DNA of 54,446 bases, taken from positions 1-54,446 of the forward strand of contig JAFZEA010000030.1 of NCBI GenBank assembly GCA_017560905.1. Reading direction: 5' to 3'. The translations under genes were made by a program, and so were the position numbers. Positions 16,726-26,391 of this stretch are shown one piece after another (the stretch's first letter is position 1; each line of letters begins with the position of its first letter). Source of the stretch: Clostridia bacterium (GTDB lineage Bacteria > Bacillota > Clostridia > Oscillospirales > QAKW01). The notes under the pieces are model-generated. The model was given only the letters and a program-made list of their open reading frames with translations, made no database searches and was not told the origin of the DNA.

Positions 16726-18057
16726 ATGGAATTTGACGCCTTAAAACAAATGCCTCATTCCCTGGAGGCGGAGCAATCAGTCATCGGATCGCTGATCATC
16801 GACCCCGCCTGCCTGGATAAGATCGGAGGCTTTTTAAAGCCTGAGCATTTTTACCACGATAAGTACGGCAAGATTTTTGAGATCATTTTGTTTATGTCCA
16901 TTGACAATGAACAAATCGACTTCGTCACCGTACTGGAAAAAGTGCGTCAGGCCAAGATCTATGATGAAGAAGAGGGCAAGCAGGTGCTCTACGAGCTTGC
17001 ACAAGCGGTACCCACCACCGCCAATGCCGTAACCTATGCCCATATCATCGAGCAAAAGGCTAAACTGCGCCAACTCATCCGTGCCTGCGAGGACATCACG
17101 GAAGCGTGCTACTCTCAGAGCGAGGAAGTGGGCAACATTCTCGATATGGCCGAAAGCCGTATCTACGAGATCATGCAAAGCCGTACCAATACCGAACTGG
17201 TCCACATCAAGACTGCCATTCTGCAAGCCTATGATAATCTGTCACAGTTGGCACAGAACAAAGACAAATTTCAAGGTCTTCCCACCCGCTTTTCGGGACT
17301 TGACAATTATCTGCTGGGTCTGGGCAAGAGTGACCTGGTGCTCATCGCCGCCCGTCCCGGTATGGGTAAGACCGCCTTTGCACTGAATATTGCGGAAAAC
17401 ATCGGTCTTAAAGACAAAAGAACCATCGCTGTATTTTCTTTGGAAATGAGCAACGAACAGTTGGTCAACCGTCTGCTGTCCTCTCATTCGGGCGTGCTCA
17501 ACACCAAGTTCCGCAGCGGTGATCTGGTAGACAACGAGTGGATCCGCCTCAATCAGTCGGCAGAGATCTTATCCAAGACCAATATCTATCTTGACGATAC
17601 TCCCGGCATTACCGTTCCTCAGATCAAAGCCAAACTCAGACGTCTCAAAGACGTAGATCTTGTTATTATCGACTATCTGCAGTTGATGGAATCCCCCAAA
17701 AAGACAGACGGACGAACCCAAGAGGTTTCCGAGATCTCCCGTTCCCTCAAACTGATGGCCAAGGAATTCGGTATCCCCGTAATCACGCTGTCCCAGCTGT
17801 CCCGTGGACCCGAGAGCCGTCCCGACAAACGTCCGCAGATGAGCGACCTGCGTGAATCGGGCGCCATCGAGCAGGATGCAGATATCATTATGTTGCTTTA
17901 CCGCGACGACTACTACAATAAAGAGAATTCCGAGACCCCCGGTGTTTGCGAATGTATCATCGCCAAAAACCGTCACGGCTCCACCGGCACAGTATCGCTT
18001 GCCTGGTCGGGCGAGAATACTCGTTTCTCGGATCTGGATGTTCACCATGAGGGATAA
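16726..18057 (+). CDS. dnaB: Replicative DNA helicase DnaB (DnaC in Bacillus)
   Basis: A 443-aa hexameric 5'-3' helicase of the replication fork. The N-terminal DnaG-interacting domain begins MPHSLEAEQSVIGSLIIDP. The RecA-like motor has Walker A ARPGMGKTAFALN (near residue 210), Walker B DLVIIDYLQLM, and the GAIEQDADIIMLLYRDDYY stretch; the C-terminal end holds AKNRHGSTGTVSLAW. Length is normal and no intein is present. A GGAGG RBS precedes the ATG. It overlaps tilS by 11 bases. Confidence 0.98.
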   Translation: MEFDALKQMPHSLEAEQSVIGSLIIDPACLDKIGGFLKPEHFYHDKYGKIFEIILFMSIDNEQIDFVTVLEKVRQAKIYDEEEGKQVLYELAQAVPTTANAVTYAHIIEQKAKLRQLIRACEDITEACYSQSEEVGNILDMAESRIYEIMQSRTNTELVHIKTAILQAYDNLSQLAQNKDKFQGLPTRFSGLDNYLLGLGKSDLVLIAARPGMGKTAFALNIAENIGLKDKRTIAVFSLEMSNEQLVNRLLSSHSGVLNTKFRSGDLVDNEWIRLNQSAEILSKTNIYLDDTPGITVPQIKAKLRRLKDVDLVIIDYLQLMESPKKTDGRTQEVSEISRSLKLMAKEFGIPVITLSQLSRGPESRPDKRPQMSDLRESGAIEQDADIIMLLYRDDYYNKENSETPGVCECIIAKNRHGSTGTVSLAWSGENTRFSDLDVHHEG

Positions 18058-19282
18058 AGTCCGGGAAACGCTGCTGTCCCACTGCGGTGTTACGCACGGA
18101 GATGCTGTCACGATAGCGCTGTCCGGCGGGCAGGATTCGGTGGTACTGACCGAACTACTGTTATCGCTGAGGGAGGAACTGGAGCTGGAGTTGTCTGCGC
18201 TGCACATTCACCACGGACTTAGAGCGGCCTCCGACAGCGAGGAACTGTGGGTCAGAGAATATTGCCGTCAGCATCAGCTGCCCTTGACGGTGCATCATCT
18301 GCATCTGGGGCAAAGCAGTGAAGCCGAGGCCCGTGAAGCACGGTACCGCATTTTTGCGCAGTACGATAAGGTAGCCACCGCTCACCATCTGGATGACTGT
18401 ATGGAAACCTTTTTGATCAATCTGTGCCGCGGCAGCGGCAGTAAGGGACTTTCTTCCATCCCCCATCGCAGAGAGGGCATTATCCGCCCTATGCTTGACA
18501 TTTCAAAGGATGACATCTGCGCCTATGCAAAAGAGCATAACCTATGTTGGGTAGAGGACGAAAGCAATTCCGACACCTATTATCTGCGCAACTTTATGCG
18601 CCATCGGATTCTGCCCGAACTCAAGGCAAGAGAGGATATCTCCTTTGTAAACGGATTTGCCGCTAGCCTCAAAAACCTCAGACAAGAGGCAGAATGTCTG
18701 GACACGCTGGCCGCTTGCTATCAGAGCCAGCAGCGTGCCGATATCCTTGCCACACTCCCCCGCCCGCTACTGTGGCGTGTGCTAAAAAAACGATGTCCCG
18801 CCCTCAACCGCGAGCGATTCGAGGTCATCGCCACCCGTCTGGGGCAAGGCGCTTTTACCGAGCAGATTGCAGGCGAAATATTCGCCCGCGTGCACAAAAA
18901 TAAACTGCACTTTATCACCAAACTGCCCCCCATCGAGCTGACAGAACTGCGCGACACCGTGGAACTGGAAGACAAAACCGTTGAAATCCGTGAAATTTAC
19001 AGTCAGTTTACACATTCGGATATTGATTGTGATACAATAAAGGGCAAGTTGTATCTGCGTTCCAAACGATCAGGCGACCGTTTCTGCCCCGCAGGACATC
19101 AAACCGATATGACTCTGGGCCGTTATTTTCAGAAAAAACAAATTACAGATAAAGACCGTCGTGTGGTCATCACCGACGGCGAAAGAATACTGTATGCCGA
19201 AGGTCTGGGCGCGCACAAAGACGTAGCTCCCACCTCACAAACCAATAAAGCCTTGCGCATTATAATTAGGAGAAAAATATGA
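18047..19282 (+). CDS. tilS: tRNA(Ile)-lysidine synthetase
   Basis: A 411-aa N-type ATP pyrophosphatase that changes C34 of the CAU-anticodon tRNA-Ile to lysidine, giving it AUA specificity. The PP-loop SGGQDSVVL starts at residue 26, followed by IHHGLRAASDSEE, and HHLDDCMETFLINLCRGSG matches the conserved second motif. The C-terminal substrate-binding domain ends with a TSQTNKALRIIIRRK-like stretch. ATG 18047 lies in the last codons of dnaB; ATG 18038 is also in frame and cannot be excluded. The stop overlaps the hpt start by 4 bases. Confidence 0.95.
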   Translation: MRDKVRETLLSHCGVTHGDAVTIALSGGQDSVVLTELLLSLREELELELSALHIHHGLRAASDSEELWVREYCRQHQLPLTVHHLHLGQSSEAEAREARYRIFAQYDKVATAHHLDDCMETFLINLCRGSGSKGLSSIPHRREGIIRPMLDISKDDICAYAKEHNLCWVEDESNSDTYYLRNFMRHRILPELKAREDISFVNGFAASLKNLRQEAECLDTLAACYQSQQRADILATLPRPLLWRVLKKRCPALNRERFEVIATRLGQGAFTEQIAGEIFARVHKNKLHFITKLPPIELTELRDTVELEDKTVEIREIYSQFTHSDIDCDTIKGKLYLRSKRSGDRFCPAGHQTDMTLGRYFQKKQITDKDRRVVITDGERILYAEGLGAHKDVAPTSQTNKALRIIIRRKI

Positions 19283-19824
19283 AATTACACAAGGATGCTG
19301 AAAAAATACTCATTTCAGAAGCAGAACTGTCTGCCAAGGTCAAAGAGCTCGGAGAGCAGATCACCCGTGACTTTGAGGGTAAAAACCCCGTATTGGTCTG
19401 CATTCTCAAGGGCAGTGTCGTATTTATGGCTGACCTGATGCGTGCCATCGATCTGGACGTCGACATTGATTTTATGGTCGTCAGCTCTTACGGCGCAGGC
19501 ACCTCATCTAAGGGACACGTTAAAATCGTCAAGGACCTGTCGGTGGATATTCACAACAGACACGTCATCATCATCGAGGACATTCTGGACAGCGGCAACA
19601 CGCTGAGCAACCTGATCAAGCTACTGGATTGCCGTGGCGCCGCCTCTATCCGTCTGTGCGCTCTGCTCAACAAGCCCGACCGTCGCACCGCCGACGTAAC
19701 ACTGGACTATGAAGGCTTTGTGATCCCTGACGAATTTGTTATCGGATACGGACTTGACTACAACGAAACCTATCGCAATCTGCCCTATGTGGCGATACTG
19801 AAAGAAAAAATTTACGCAAAATAA
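19279..19824 (+). CDS. hpt: Hypoxanthine phosphoribosyltransferase
   Basis: A 181-aa purine-salvage enzyme making IMP or GMP from the free base and PRPP. The PRPP-binding motif VIIIEDILDSGNTLSNL lies near residues 94-110, with the flexible-loop SSYGAGTSSKGHVKI before it, and VIGYGLDYNETYRNLPYV closes the fold. It starts inside the tilS stop (ATGA), and ftsH follows after 20 bases. The tilS-hpt-ftsH order is widespread in Firmicutes. Confidence 0.97.
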   Translation: MKLHKDAEKILISEAELSAKVKELGEQITRDFEGKNPVLVCILKGSVVFMADLMRAIDLDVDIDFMVVSSYGAGTSSKGHVKIVKDLSVDIHNRHVIIIEDILDSGNTLSNLIKLLDCRGAASIRLCALLNKPDRRTADVTLDYEGFVIPDEFVIGYGLDYNETYRNLPYVAILKEKIYAK

Positions 19825-19844
19825 TCTATTGCAAAGGAGTAACC

Positions 19845-21707
19845 ATGAAGAAAAATAAAAGACGAATGAGTGGATTGGTGATCTACCTCCTCATCTTCGC
19901 GCTGATCGTGGTAGGTCTTTCCTACTTCTCCAAAGGCAAAGCCGAGGATAAAAACGTCACCTTCTCCCAACTTGTCACACTGTTTGAAGAGGACAAAGTG
20001 GCAAGCTTTACTTTAGAGGGGTCACTTGTCACTTGCAAACTGACTGACGGCAGTGAAAAGACCCACACACTGCTCTCGCTGGGGTTGTTTGATGAATACG
20101 TAATGCCTCTGGTGGTTGAGTCGGAAAATTGCACCGAGTATAACTTTAAGGAGGGCTGGACGGCGCCGTGGTGGCTGTCGCTTCTGCCCACGTTGATTTT
20201 GATCGGTATAGTGGTGATCTTCTTTGTTATCTCCACCCGCCAGATGAACGGCGGCAAAGCCCCCACCTTCGCCCGTGCTCGTGTGCGCCGCGGCGATGAG
20301 GAGGCAGAGCAAAAGACCTTTGCCGACGTGGCCGGTGCCGACGAAGAAAAGCAAGAACTGGCCGAAATGGTAGATTTTCTCAAAAACCCAAACAAATATA
20401 TGGCACTGGGTGCCCGTATTCCCAAGGGTGTTCTGTTGGTAGGCCCTCCCGGAACGGGTAAGACCCTGCTGGCAAAAGCCACAGCAGGTGAAGCAGGCGT
20501 TCCCTTCTTTACTATCAGTGGTTCGGACTTTGTGGAGCTCTATGTCGGTGTGGGCGCCTCGCGTGTACGCGATATGTTTGAACAAGCCAAAAAAGCCGCT
20601 CCCTGCATTATCTTTATCGACGAGATCGACGCTGTCGGCCGTCAGAGAGGTACGGGACTGGGCGGCGGTCACGACGAGAGAGAGCAGACCCTCAACCAGT
20701 TGTTGGTTGAGATGGACGGCTTCGGCAGAAACAGCGGTATTATCGTTATGGCGGCCACCAACCGTGCCGACGTACTGGATCCCGCTCTGTTGCGCCCCGG
20801 TCGCTTTGACCGTCAGATATATGTAGGTCGTCCCGATCAGAAGGGCAGAGAAGCCATCCTGCACGTTCACGCCAAGGATAAGAGCTTTGACCCCGAAGTC
20901 AACTTTGAAGCAGTTGCCAAGGAGACCATCGGCTTTACCGGTGCGGATCTTGAAAACCTGCTCAACGAAGCGGCTCTGTTGGCCGCCCGTAACGATCAGA
21001 AGGCGATCACCAACGCCAATATTCAAGATGCTGTGATGAAAGTGGTCTGTGGCCCCGAGAAGAAATCTCGCAAGATCGTCGAAAAAGAGCGCCGTCTTAC
21101 CGCTTTTCACGAAGCAGGTCACGCGGTGGTCAGCAAATATCTTCCCACTGCCGATCCGGTACACGAGATCAGCATTATCCCCCGCGGCGGCGCAGGCGGT
21201 TACACGATGCACCTGCCCCAGGAGGATCAGTCCTACTCCACCCGTAACGAAATGTTTGAAGAAATCATTATACTGCTGGGCGGCCGCGCCAGTGAAAAGA
21301 TCACATTGGACGACATTTCTACCGGCGCCTCCAGCGACATTCAGCGTGCCACATCCATTGCCAAGGCAATGGTGACCAAGTATGGTTTTTCCGATCTTCT
21401 GGGTCCCATTCTTTACGGCAATGATCAGCAGGAAGTATTCCTGGGACGTGACTTTTCTCAGCAGAACAAGTGGTCCGAAAAGACCAATGCCGCCATCGAC
21501 GGCGAGATCAAAGCGTTGATGGATGCCGCTTACCAAAAGGCGCTGGATCTGCTGACAGAGCATCGTGACCAGTTGGATGCCGTAGCCGCTTATCTCTTAG
21601 AACACGAAAAGATGACCGGCGAAGAATTTGAAAGCATTATGAATCCTCAGCCCGAGATCGAAGACAAACCCGAAGCCAGCCCCGACGCTGAAACCCCCGA
21701 AGAATAA
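19845..21707 (+). CDS. ftsH: ATP-dependent zinc metalloprotease FtsH
   Basis: A 620-aa membrane-anchored AAA+ protease for quality control of membrane and regulatory proteins. Two transmembrane segments (about residues 10-27 and 108-128) flank an extracytoplasmic domain. The AAA module has Walker A GPPGTGKT (about 200-207), Walker [16 protein letters not shown], and the second region of homology [20 protein letters not shown]. The M41 zinc site is HEAGH (422-426). The pore motif appears as [13 protein letters not shown]. The acidic tail ([15 protein letters not shown]) is typical. Last gene of the operon; a terminator follows. Confidence 0.98.
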   Translation: MKKNKRRMSGLVIYLLIFALIVVGLSYFSKGKAEDKNVTFSQLVTLFEEDKVASFTLEGSLVTCKLTDGSEKTHTLLSLGLFDEYVMPLVVESENCTEYNFKEGWTAPWWLSLLPTLILIGIVVIFFVISTRQMNGGKAPTFARARVRRGDEEAEQKTFADVAGADEEKQELAEMVDFLKNPNKYMALGARIPKGVLLVGPPGTGKTLLAKATAGEAGVPFFTISGSDFVELYVGVGASRVRDMFEQAKKAAPCIIFIDEIDAVGRQRGTGLGGGHDEREQTLNQLLVEMDGFGRNSGIIVMAATNRADVLDPALLRPGRFDRQIYVGRPDQKGREAILHVHAKDKSFDPEVNFEAVAKETIGFTGADLENLLNEAALLAARNDQKAITNANIQDAVMKVVCGPEKKSRKIVEKERRLTAFHEAGHAVVSKYLPTADPVHEISIIPRGGAGGYTMHLPQEDQSYSTRNEMFEEIIILLGGRASEKITLDDISTGASSDIQRATSIAKAMVTKYGFSDLLGPILYGNDQQEVFLGRDFSQQNKWSEKTNAAIDGEIKALMDAAYQKALDLLTEHRDQLDAVAAYLLEHEKMTGEEFESIMNPQPEIEDKPEASPDAETPEE

Positions 21708-21712
21708 CCTTT

Positions 21713-21762
21713 ATTAAAAAAGTGCAAGGCAAAAATGTCTTTGTCTTGCACTTTACTTTTTT
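21713..21762 (+). terminator. Terminator of the yybS-ftsH operon
   Basis: AAAAAGTGCAAGGC pairs with GTCTTGCACTTT, followed by ACTTTTTT. The hairpin covers the apparent N-terminal extension of the next ORF, which supports the later start chosen there. Confidence 0.8.
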
Positions 21763-21781
21763 AGATCAAGGAGCTCATTTG

Positions 21782-22675
21782 ATGAAGAATATTTTAAGAC
21801 AGTTTGTCAGCATCCTCAGTGAACTGCGACTGAAAAACCTGTTGCTGTTGACGGTAGCAGGCTGCATCAATGCCTTTGGTGTTACTGTGTTTCTCACACC
21901 GGTCAAGCTGTACGACAGCGGCATTTCCGGTACCTCTATGCTGCTCAGCCAGCTGACCCCCGAATGGCTGACACTGTCAATATTTTTGCTTGTACTCAAC
22001 ATCCCGTTGTTTTTATACGGACTGAAAAAGCAGGGCTGGACCTTCACCCTCTACTCCATCTACACCGTAACCATCTACTCACTGGGCGCCTGGCTGATCA
22101 CCGATGTTTTGCCGATCGACGTCAGCATCGTTTCTCCCTTGGCGGGCGATGATCTGCTGTTGTGCGCACTGTTCGGCGGTCTGATCAGCGGTGTGGGCAG
22201 CGGTCTTACCATTCGCTACGGCGGCGCCATTGACGGAATTGAAGTTATGAGCGTCATCTTTGCCAAGCGGCTGGGGCTGACGGTCGGCACCTTTGTTATG
22301 ATCTACAATGTCATTTTGTATATCCTCGCAGGCATTGTCCTGCGCAGCTGGATACTGCCCCTCTACTCCATCGTCACCTACTACGCAGCGCTCAAGACCA
22401 TTGACTTTATCGTCGAGGGTATCGACCGCAGTAAGAGTGTAATGATCATCACCGAACACGCCGACACCATATGTGAGTCACTGATGACCACCTTCGAAAC
22501 CGGCACGACCAAGATTGCCGCCACCGGCGGCTACAGCGGTATGGATAAAACCGTCATTTACTTTGTGGTCAACCGTTTTCAGATCTCAAAGCTCCGCCAC
22601 ATCGTACATACCATCGACCCCGCCGCTTATGTGACAGTCAGCGATGTAGCCGATATCATTCATCCTATTAAATAA
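21782..22675 (+). CDS. YitT family membrane protein (DUF2179)
   Basis: A 297-aa protein with five to six transmembrane helices in residues 20-190 (GCINAFGVTVFLTPVKLYDS is typical of the YitT family), then a C-terminal cytoplasmic DUF2179 domain (residues ~210-295, with TGTTKIAATGGYSGMDKTV). YitT proteins are common in Firmicutes; their transport role is unproven. ATG 21782 follows AAGGAG; an in-frame GTG at 21722 is inside the terminator and is rejected. Convergent with the aldo/keto reductase gene and separated from it by a shared hairpin. Confidence 0.9.
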   Translation: MKNILRQFVSILSELRLKNLLLLTVAGCINAFGVTVFLTPVKLYDSGISGTSMLLSQLTPEWLTLSIFLLVLNIPLFLYGLKKQGWTFTLYSIYTVTIYSLGAWLITDVLPIDVSIVSPLAGDDLLLCALFGGLISGVGSGLTIRYGGAIDGIEVMSVIFAKRLGLTVGTFVMIYNVILYILAGIVLRSWILPLYSIVTYYAALKTIDFIVEGIDRSKSVMIITEHADTICESLMTTFETGTTKIAATGGYSGMDKTVIYFVVNRFQISKLRHIVHTIDPAAYVTVSDVADIIHPIK

Positions 22676-22729
22676 AAAACGTGTTGAACAAATTTTTAAG
22701 GGTCATAAAATAGTTTTCACAAATAAAAA

Positions 22730-22773
22730 GAAGAATACCATATTTCGCTTGAAATATGGTATTCTTCTTTTTT
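22730..22773. terminator. Bidirectional terminator with 19-bp perfect stem
   Basis: AAGAAGAATACCATATTTC, loop GCTT, then its exact complement and a T run. It lies between convergent genes. Its ATACCATATTTC arms recur in the hairpin at 31508. Confidence 0.85.
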
Positions 22774-22815
22774 AAATATACTTTTTTACATTTCGGACTA
22801 TTTTTTAGCCCCTCT

Positions 22816-23886
22816 TTATTCAAAGATTTCAGATGCCTTTTTAAGAGTATCAACAATGGGCAGATGCTGCGGGCAAGCGGTTTCGCAGGCGCCGCAGGCA
22901 ATGCAGGCAGAGGCGGAGTTTTTGTTTTCAGTAACCTTGTTATATTTGGCCTTGCCGTCGGAGCTTAAGATCTCTCTGTTATACGCCGAGAAGATCTTAG
23001 GGATGGGAATCTCCATGGGACAACCCTTAACACAGTATCCGCAAGCGGTACAACCCACTACGGGACTGTCCAGCAAAACATTTGCCACTTTTTTGAGTGT
23101 ATCCTGCTCTTGCTCTGTCAGCGGCTCGGCTGCATCAAAGGTGGCAAGGTTCTCCTCCATCTGTGCCTCATCCGACATACCGGAAAGCACCATCATCACA
23201 CCCTCCAGTCCCATAACAAAGCGCAAAGCGTAGCTTGCAGGAGAGCGTGTATCATCCAACAGCGCTGCGGCCTCAGGCTTAAGGCTTGCCAACGTACCGC
23301 CCTTAACCGGTTCCATAATAATGATGGGTTTGTTATGACGGCGGCAGATCTCATAGCACTTGCCGGAAGCGATCACACCGTTGTCCCAGTCAAGATAATT
23401 GATCTGAAGTTGTACAAAATCAAGGTCGGTGTTATCACTCAGCAGTTGCTCCAGCACTTGAGGACTGCCGTGGAAGGAAATGCCGAAATTACGGATCTTT
23501 CCCTCGCTTTTGAGCTTGCGACAGAAGTTCCAGCAATCATATTTGTAGAGATCCTCCACCTTATCGTCGGTAATGGAATGAAGCATATAATAATCAAAAT
23601 AATCCACACCGCACCGCTCAAGAGAGGTATCAAATATTTTTTGCGCATCTTCTGCGCATTTCATACACCATACGGGCAGTTTGTTGGCCAACAGATATTC
23701 CGAACGTTGATGACGCTCTGCCACCGCCTTGCGGAAGGCCACTTCCGAGCCGTTGTATACATAGGCCGTATCAAAATAGGTGTATCCTCTCTCCAAAAAG
23801 CGATTTGCCATTTGCGCAGAGCGCTCAATGGCGATCTGCTCCTGCTCTTTAGGCAAGCGCATCAGTCCAAAACCGAGTTTTTTCAT
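22816..23886 (-). CDS. Aldo/keto reductase with C-terminal 2[4Fe-4S] ferredoxin domain
   Basis: A 356-aa oxidoreductase. The N-terminal TIM barrel begins KLGFGLMRLP, with YTYFDTAYVYNGSE carrying the catalytic Asp-Tyr pair, and MEPVKGGTLASL inside. The C-terminal ~75 residues hold two cysteine clusters: CTACGYCVKGCP (near residue 280) and CIACGACETACP (near 332), expected to bind two [4Fe-4S] clusters. The family uses NAD(P)H or iron-sulfur electrons on unknown carbonyl substrates and is common in anaerobes. It sits 21 bases downstream of the MATE gene and is probably cotranscribed with it. Confidence 0.93.
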   Translation of the reverse strand: MKKLGFGLMRLPKEQEQIAIERSAQMANRFLERGYTYFDTAYVYNGSEVAFRKAVAERHQRSEYLLANKLPVWCMKCAEDAQKIFDTSLERCGVDYFDYYMLHSITDDKVEDLYKYDCWNFCRKLKSEGKIRNFGISFHGSPQVLEQLLSDNTDLDFVQLQINYLDWDNGVIASGKCYEICRRHNKPIIIMEPVKGGTLASLKPEAAALLDDTRSPASYALRFVMGLEGVMMVLSGMSDEAQMEENLATFDAAEPLTEQEQDTLKKVANVLLDSPVVGCTACGYCVKGCPMEIPIPKIFSAYNREILSSDGKAKYNKVTENKNSASACIACGACETACPQHLPIVDTLKKASEIFE

Positions 23887-23907
23887 GATCTAAAGTTCCT
23901 TTCTATA

Positions 23908-25299
23908 TTATAATTGTCTGTATTTCTCCCATTTCTTTCCCTTCAAGCGGATCAAAAACAGAATACCTCTCACACAAAGTTCCAGTGCCATAGCCACCCA
24001 TACACCAACCAATCCGTATCTCGGTGCCAGAAAGGCCGCAAGCGGCAACCTCACCAGCCACATACTGCCGAAATTCATCAAACTGGGCAACAGTGTATCA
24101 CCCGCGCCTCTGAATACGCCCAAGGCCACGATAGATGCGCCGTACAGTCCTTCTGCGAAGGCCTCGATGCGCAGGACCTGTGTGCCCAAAGCAATGACTT
24201 GCACATCAGGTGACAGCATCGCCATCATCCACGGGGCCGCCAGATACATCAGACCACCCGAAATGATCATAATCAACATACCCAGCAGTGTTGTCAGCCA
24301 TCCCAGTTTCCGTGTAAGATCCCGTCGGGCGGCGCCCACACTCTGCCCGATAATGGTAGTGGCGGCAGAGCCGATGCCGTATCCCGGCATATAACACAAG
24401 CTCTCCGCCGTAATGGCAAAGCTGTTGGCAGCAATGGCGATATTGCCCAGCGGCGCCACGATGATGGTAAACATAATATAAGCGCCGCAGGTAATGCACT
24501 GCTCTACCGCAACGGGCAGTGCCAATCTGACACCACGAGTAAGACAGATCTTGGAAAGAGTAAATCCCTCACCCTTTCGCAGATGCAGTGCGGGAGAGCG
24601 CACCAATAAACAAAACATCATCACCACGGCAATGACCACTTGCGAGAGCGCCGTACCCAGTGCGGCACCTGTAAGTCCCAGATCTGCACCCGGTAACCTT
24701 ACAACGCCGATTTCGAGCTTGGGAAAAATCAAAAAAGCATTGAACACCACGTCAAGACCGCACATCAGCGCATAGAGCATTCCCGGTGTTTTCATATTGC
24801 CGCTGGCCTGCAAAAAAGCGTGACTGATATTGTTGAGCTGTACGACGGGTAACGACAGCGCATACACCAAAAAGTATCTGAAGGCACCCTCGGCAATTTT
24901 CTCACCGCCGCCCAGCCATATCGGTAACTGCGGACTGATCAACGCACCGATCAGACACAGCAAGCAAGCCACGGCGCTCGCCGCAACAAAGCCTTGTTTT
25001 ACAACACTGCGGGCCTCTTTACGGTTATCCGCACCGATTTGTTGCGCCACCTGTATACTGAAACCAATGACCGCCGCATTGCACAGCCCGTTAAACAGCC
25101 ACGTACTGCTGGCCACAAGACCGATGGAAGCCGAGTCGTTGGCGCCCAGGCGACCTACCATAGCGGCATCAATATATTGCATTACGATACTGGAAAGTTG
25201 CGCCATAATGGCAGGTAAGCTCAAGCGCAGTATGAGTGCGATCTGATCACGCAAACGAAGTTGTTTCCCACTTCTCAACGGCGCCAGTAAATCCGCCAT
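23908..25299 (-). CDS. MATE family efflux transporter
   Basis: A 463-aa protein with about 12 transmembrane helices in two homologous halves. The first helix region reads LSLPAIMAQLSSIVMQYIDA, typical of MATE, followed by AAMVGRLGANDSASIGL; the second half repeats the pattern (CYMPGYGIGSAATTIIGQSV). These proteins export cationic drugs or metabolites using Na+ or H+ gradients; substrate unknown. The ATG 25299 has GGGAG 7 bases upstream. Transcribed from a promoter that overlaps the promoter of the divergent hydrolase. Confidence 0.94.
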   Translation of the reverse strand: MADLLAPLRSGKQLRLRDQIALILRLSLPAIMAQLSSIVMQYIDAAMVGRLGANDSASIGLVASSTWLFNGLCNAAVIGFSIQVAQQIGADNRKEARSVVKQGFVAASAVACLLCLIGALISPQLPIWLGGGEKIAEGAFRYFLVYALSLPVVQLNNISHAFLQASGNMKTPGMLYALMCGLDVVFNAFLIFPKLEIGVVRLPGADLGLTGAALGTALSQVVIAVVMMFCLLVRSPALHLRKGEGFTLSKICLTRGVRLALPVAVEQCITCGAYIMFTIIVAPLGNIAIAANSFAITAESLCYMPGYGIGSAATTIIGQSVGAARRDLTRKLGWLTTLLGMLIMIISGGLMYLAAPWMMAMLSPDVQVIALGTQVLRIEAFAEGLYGASIVALGVFRGAGDTLLPSLMNFGSMWLVRLPLAAFLAPRYGLVGVWVAMALELCVRGILFLIRLKGKKWEKYRQL

Positions 25300-25315
25300 T
25301 TTCGCACTCCCTTTC

Positions 25316-25345
25316 TTGACAAAATCACAATAAATAGTATATAGT
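25316..25345 (+). promoter_or_regulatory. Promoter of the alpha/beta hydrolase gene
   Basis: TTGACA (25316-25321), 18-base spacer, TATAGT (25340-25345). It interleaves with the opposing MATE promoter. Confidence 0.55.
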
Positions 25346-25364
25346 ATTTTTAGATTTTCGTCAA
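25336..25364 (-). promoter_or_regulatory. Promoter of the MATE-reductase unit
   Basis: On the minus strand, TTGACG (25364-25359), 17-base spacer, TATACT (25341-25336). Its -10 box overlaps the -10 box of the rightward promoter. Confidence 0.55.
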
Positions 25365-25377
25365 GGAGGCGGAAGAG

Positions 25378-26343
25378 ATGTGGATAATTGTTGCCATGAT
25401 CGGCATCGTTTTTTTTGGTAGTTTGACCGCCTATTTATACACATTTTTTAATTTTAGTAAAAAAGAAGAACCGCACACTTTGCCCAAGGGCGATGACTAT
25501 CAGACCGACGGAGCAAAGATGCACGATCTGATCTGTGAGATGGAGACCATCCCGCCCACACAGCGCATCCATCTGATCTCCTATGACGGCACGCGTCTTA
25601 ACGCTCGTTATTATCACGTTGCTGACGGAGCGCCCCTGCACATTCAGATGCACGGCTATCGCGGTAACGGCATCCGTGATTTTTGCGGCGGAAACAAGTT
25701 GGCCAGAGAGATGGGGCATAACACCCTCGTGGTCGACCAGCGCGCTCACTGCGCCAGCGGCGGCCGCACCATATGCTTTGGTATCAAAGAACAATATGAC
25801 TGCAAGGCGTGGGTAGAATACGCCGCCAAGACTTTTGGCGTTAACACCCCTATCTTTTTATCAGGCGTTTCTATGGGAGCCGCCACCGTGGTTATGGCCG
25901 CCGCTTTGCCGATGGCCGCCAATGTCGTGGGTGTGATTGCTGACTGTCCCTACGACTCCCCTAAAAACATTATTCAAAAGGTAGCGCGTGATATGCACCT
26001 GCCGGCGAGCCTGCTGTGGCCTTTTGTATGGCTGGGAGCCTTGTTATTCGGCAGACTGGTCATTCGGGGCGGTCCTGAAAGCTCTGTTAAACGTGCCCGC
26101 TTCCCCATCTGTCTGATCCACGGCGAAGCAGACAAATTCGTTCCCGTGGAAATGAGTCGCCGCATTGCCGATGCAAACCCCGCGTTTTGTCAGCTGCACA
26201 CCTTTGCCGATGCGGGACACGGACTGAGTTTTATCAAGGATTTTGACCGCTATCGCCGTATATCCCGTGACTTTATCTCCCGTTGTTTGGAAAATAACCG
26301 TAAAAAGCGTGAAACTTTGGTTGCATTTTCTGAGCAAGAGTGA
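25378..26343 (+). CDS. Membrane-anchored alpha/beta hydrolase
   Basis: A 321-aa serine hydrolase-fold protein. Residues 1-22 form a transmembrane anchor (IIVAMIGIVFFGSLTAYLY). The oxyanion region is MHGYRGNG, the nucleophile elbow is GVSMGAATVVM (GxSxG), the acid appears in IHGEADKFVP, and the His in DAGHGLSF. All triad positions are present. Family members are esterase- or thioesterase-like; the substrate is unknown. GGAGG precedes ATG 25378. The purA promoter lies across its 3' end. Confidence 0.88.
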   Translation: MWIIVAMIGIVFFGSLTAYLYTFFNFSKKEEPHTLPKGDDYQTDGAKMHDLICEMETIPPTQRIHLISYDGTRLNARYYHVADGAPLHIQMHGYRGNGIRDFCGGNKLAREMGHNTLVVDQRAHCASGGRTICFGIKEQYDCKAWVEYAAKTFGVNTPIFLSGVSMGAATVVMAAALPMAANVVGVIADCPYDSPKNIIQKVARDMHLPASLLWPFVWLGALLFGRLVIRGGPESSVKRARFPICLIHGEADKFVPVEMSRRIADANPAFCQLHTFADAGHGLSFIKDFDRYRRISRDFISRCLENNRKKRETLVAFSEQE

Positions 26344-26349
26344 TATACT
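26321..26349 (+). promoter_or_regulatory. Promoter of purA
   Basis: TTGCAT (26321-26326), 17-base spacer, TATACT (26344-26349), overlapping the end of the hydrolase gene. Confidence 0.6.
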
Positions 26350-26391
26350 TATGGTGTATGAATATGTATAAATCAGAAAGGAATGTTTCAA

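Noticed and set aside
20022-21563. A 513-codon minus-strand frame across ftsH
   Set aside because: It is a shadow of ftsH, whose protein is complete and full of family motifs.
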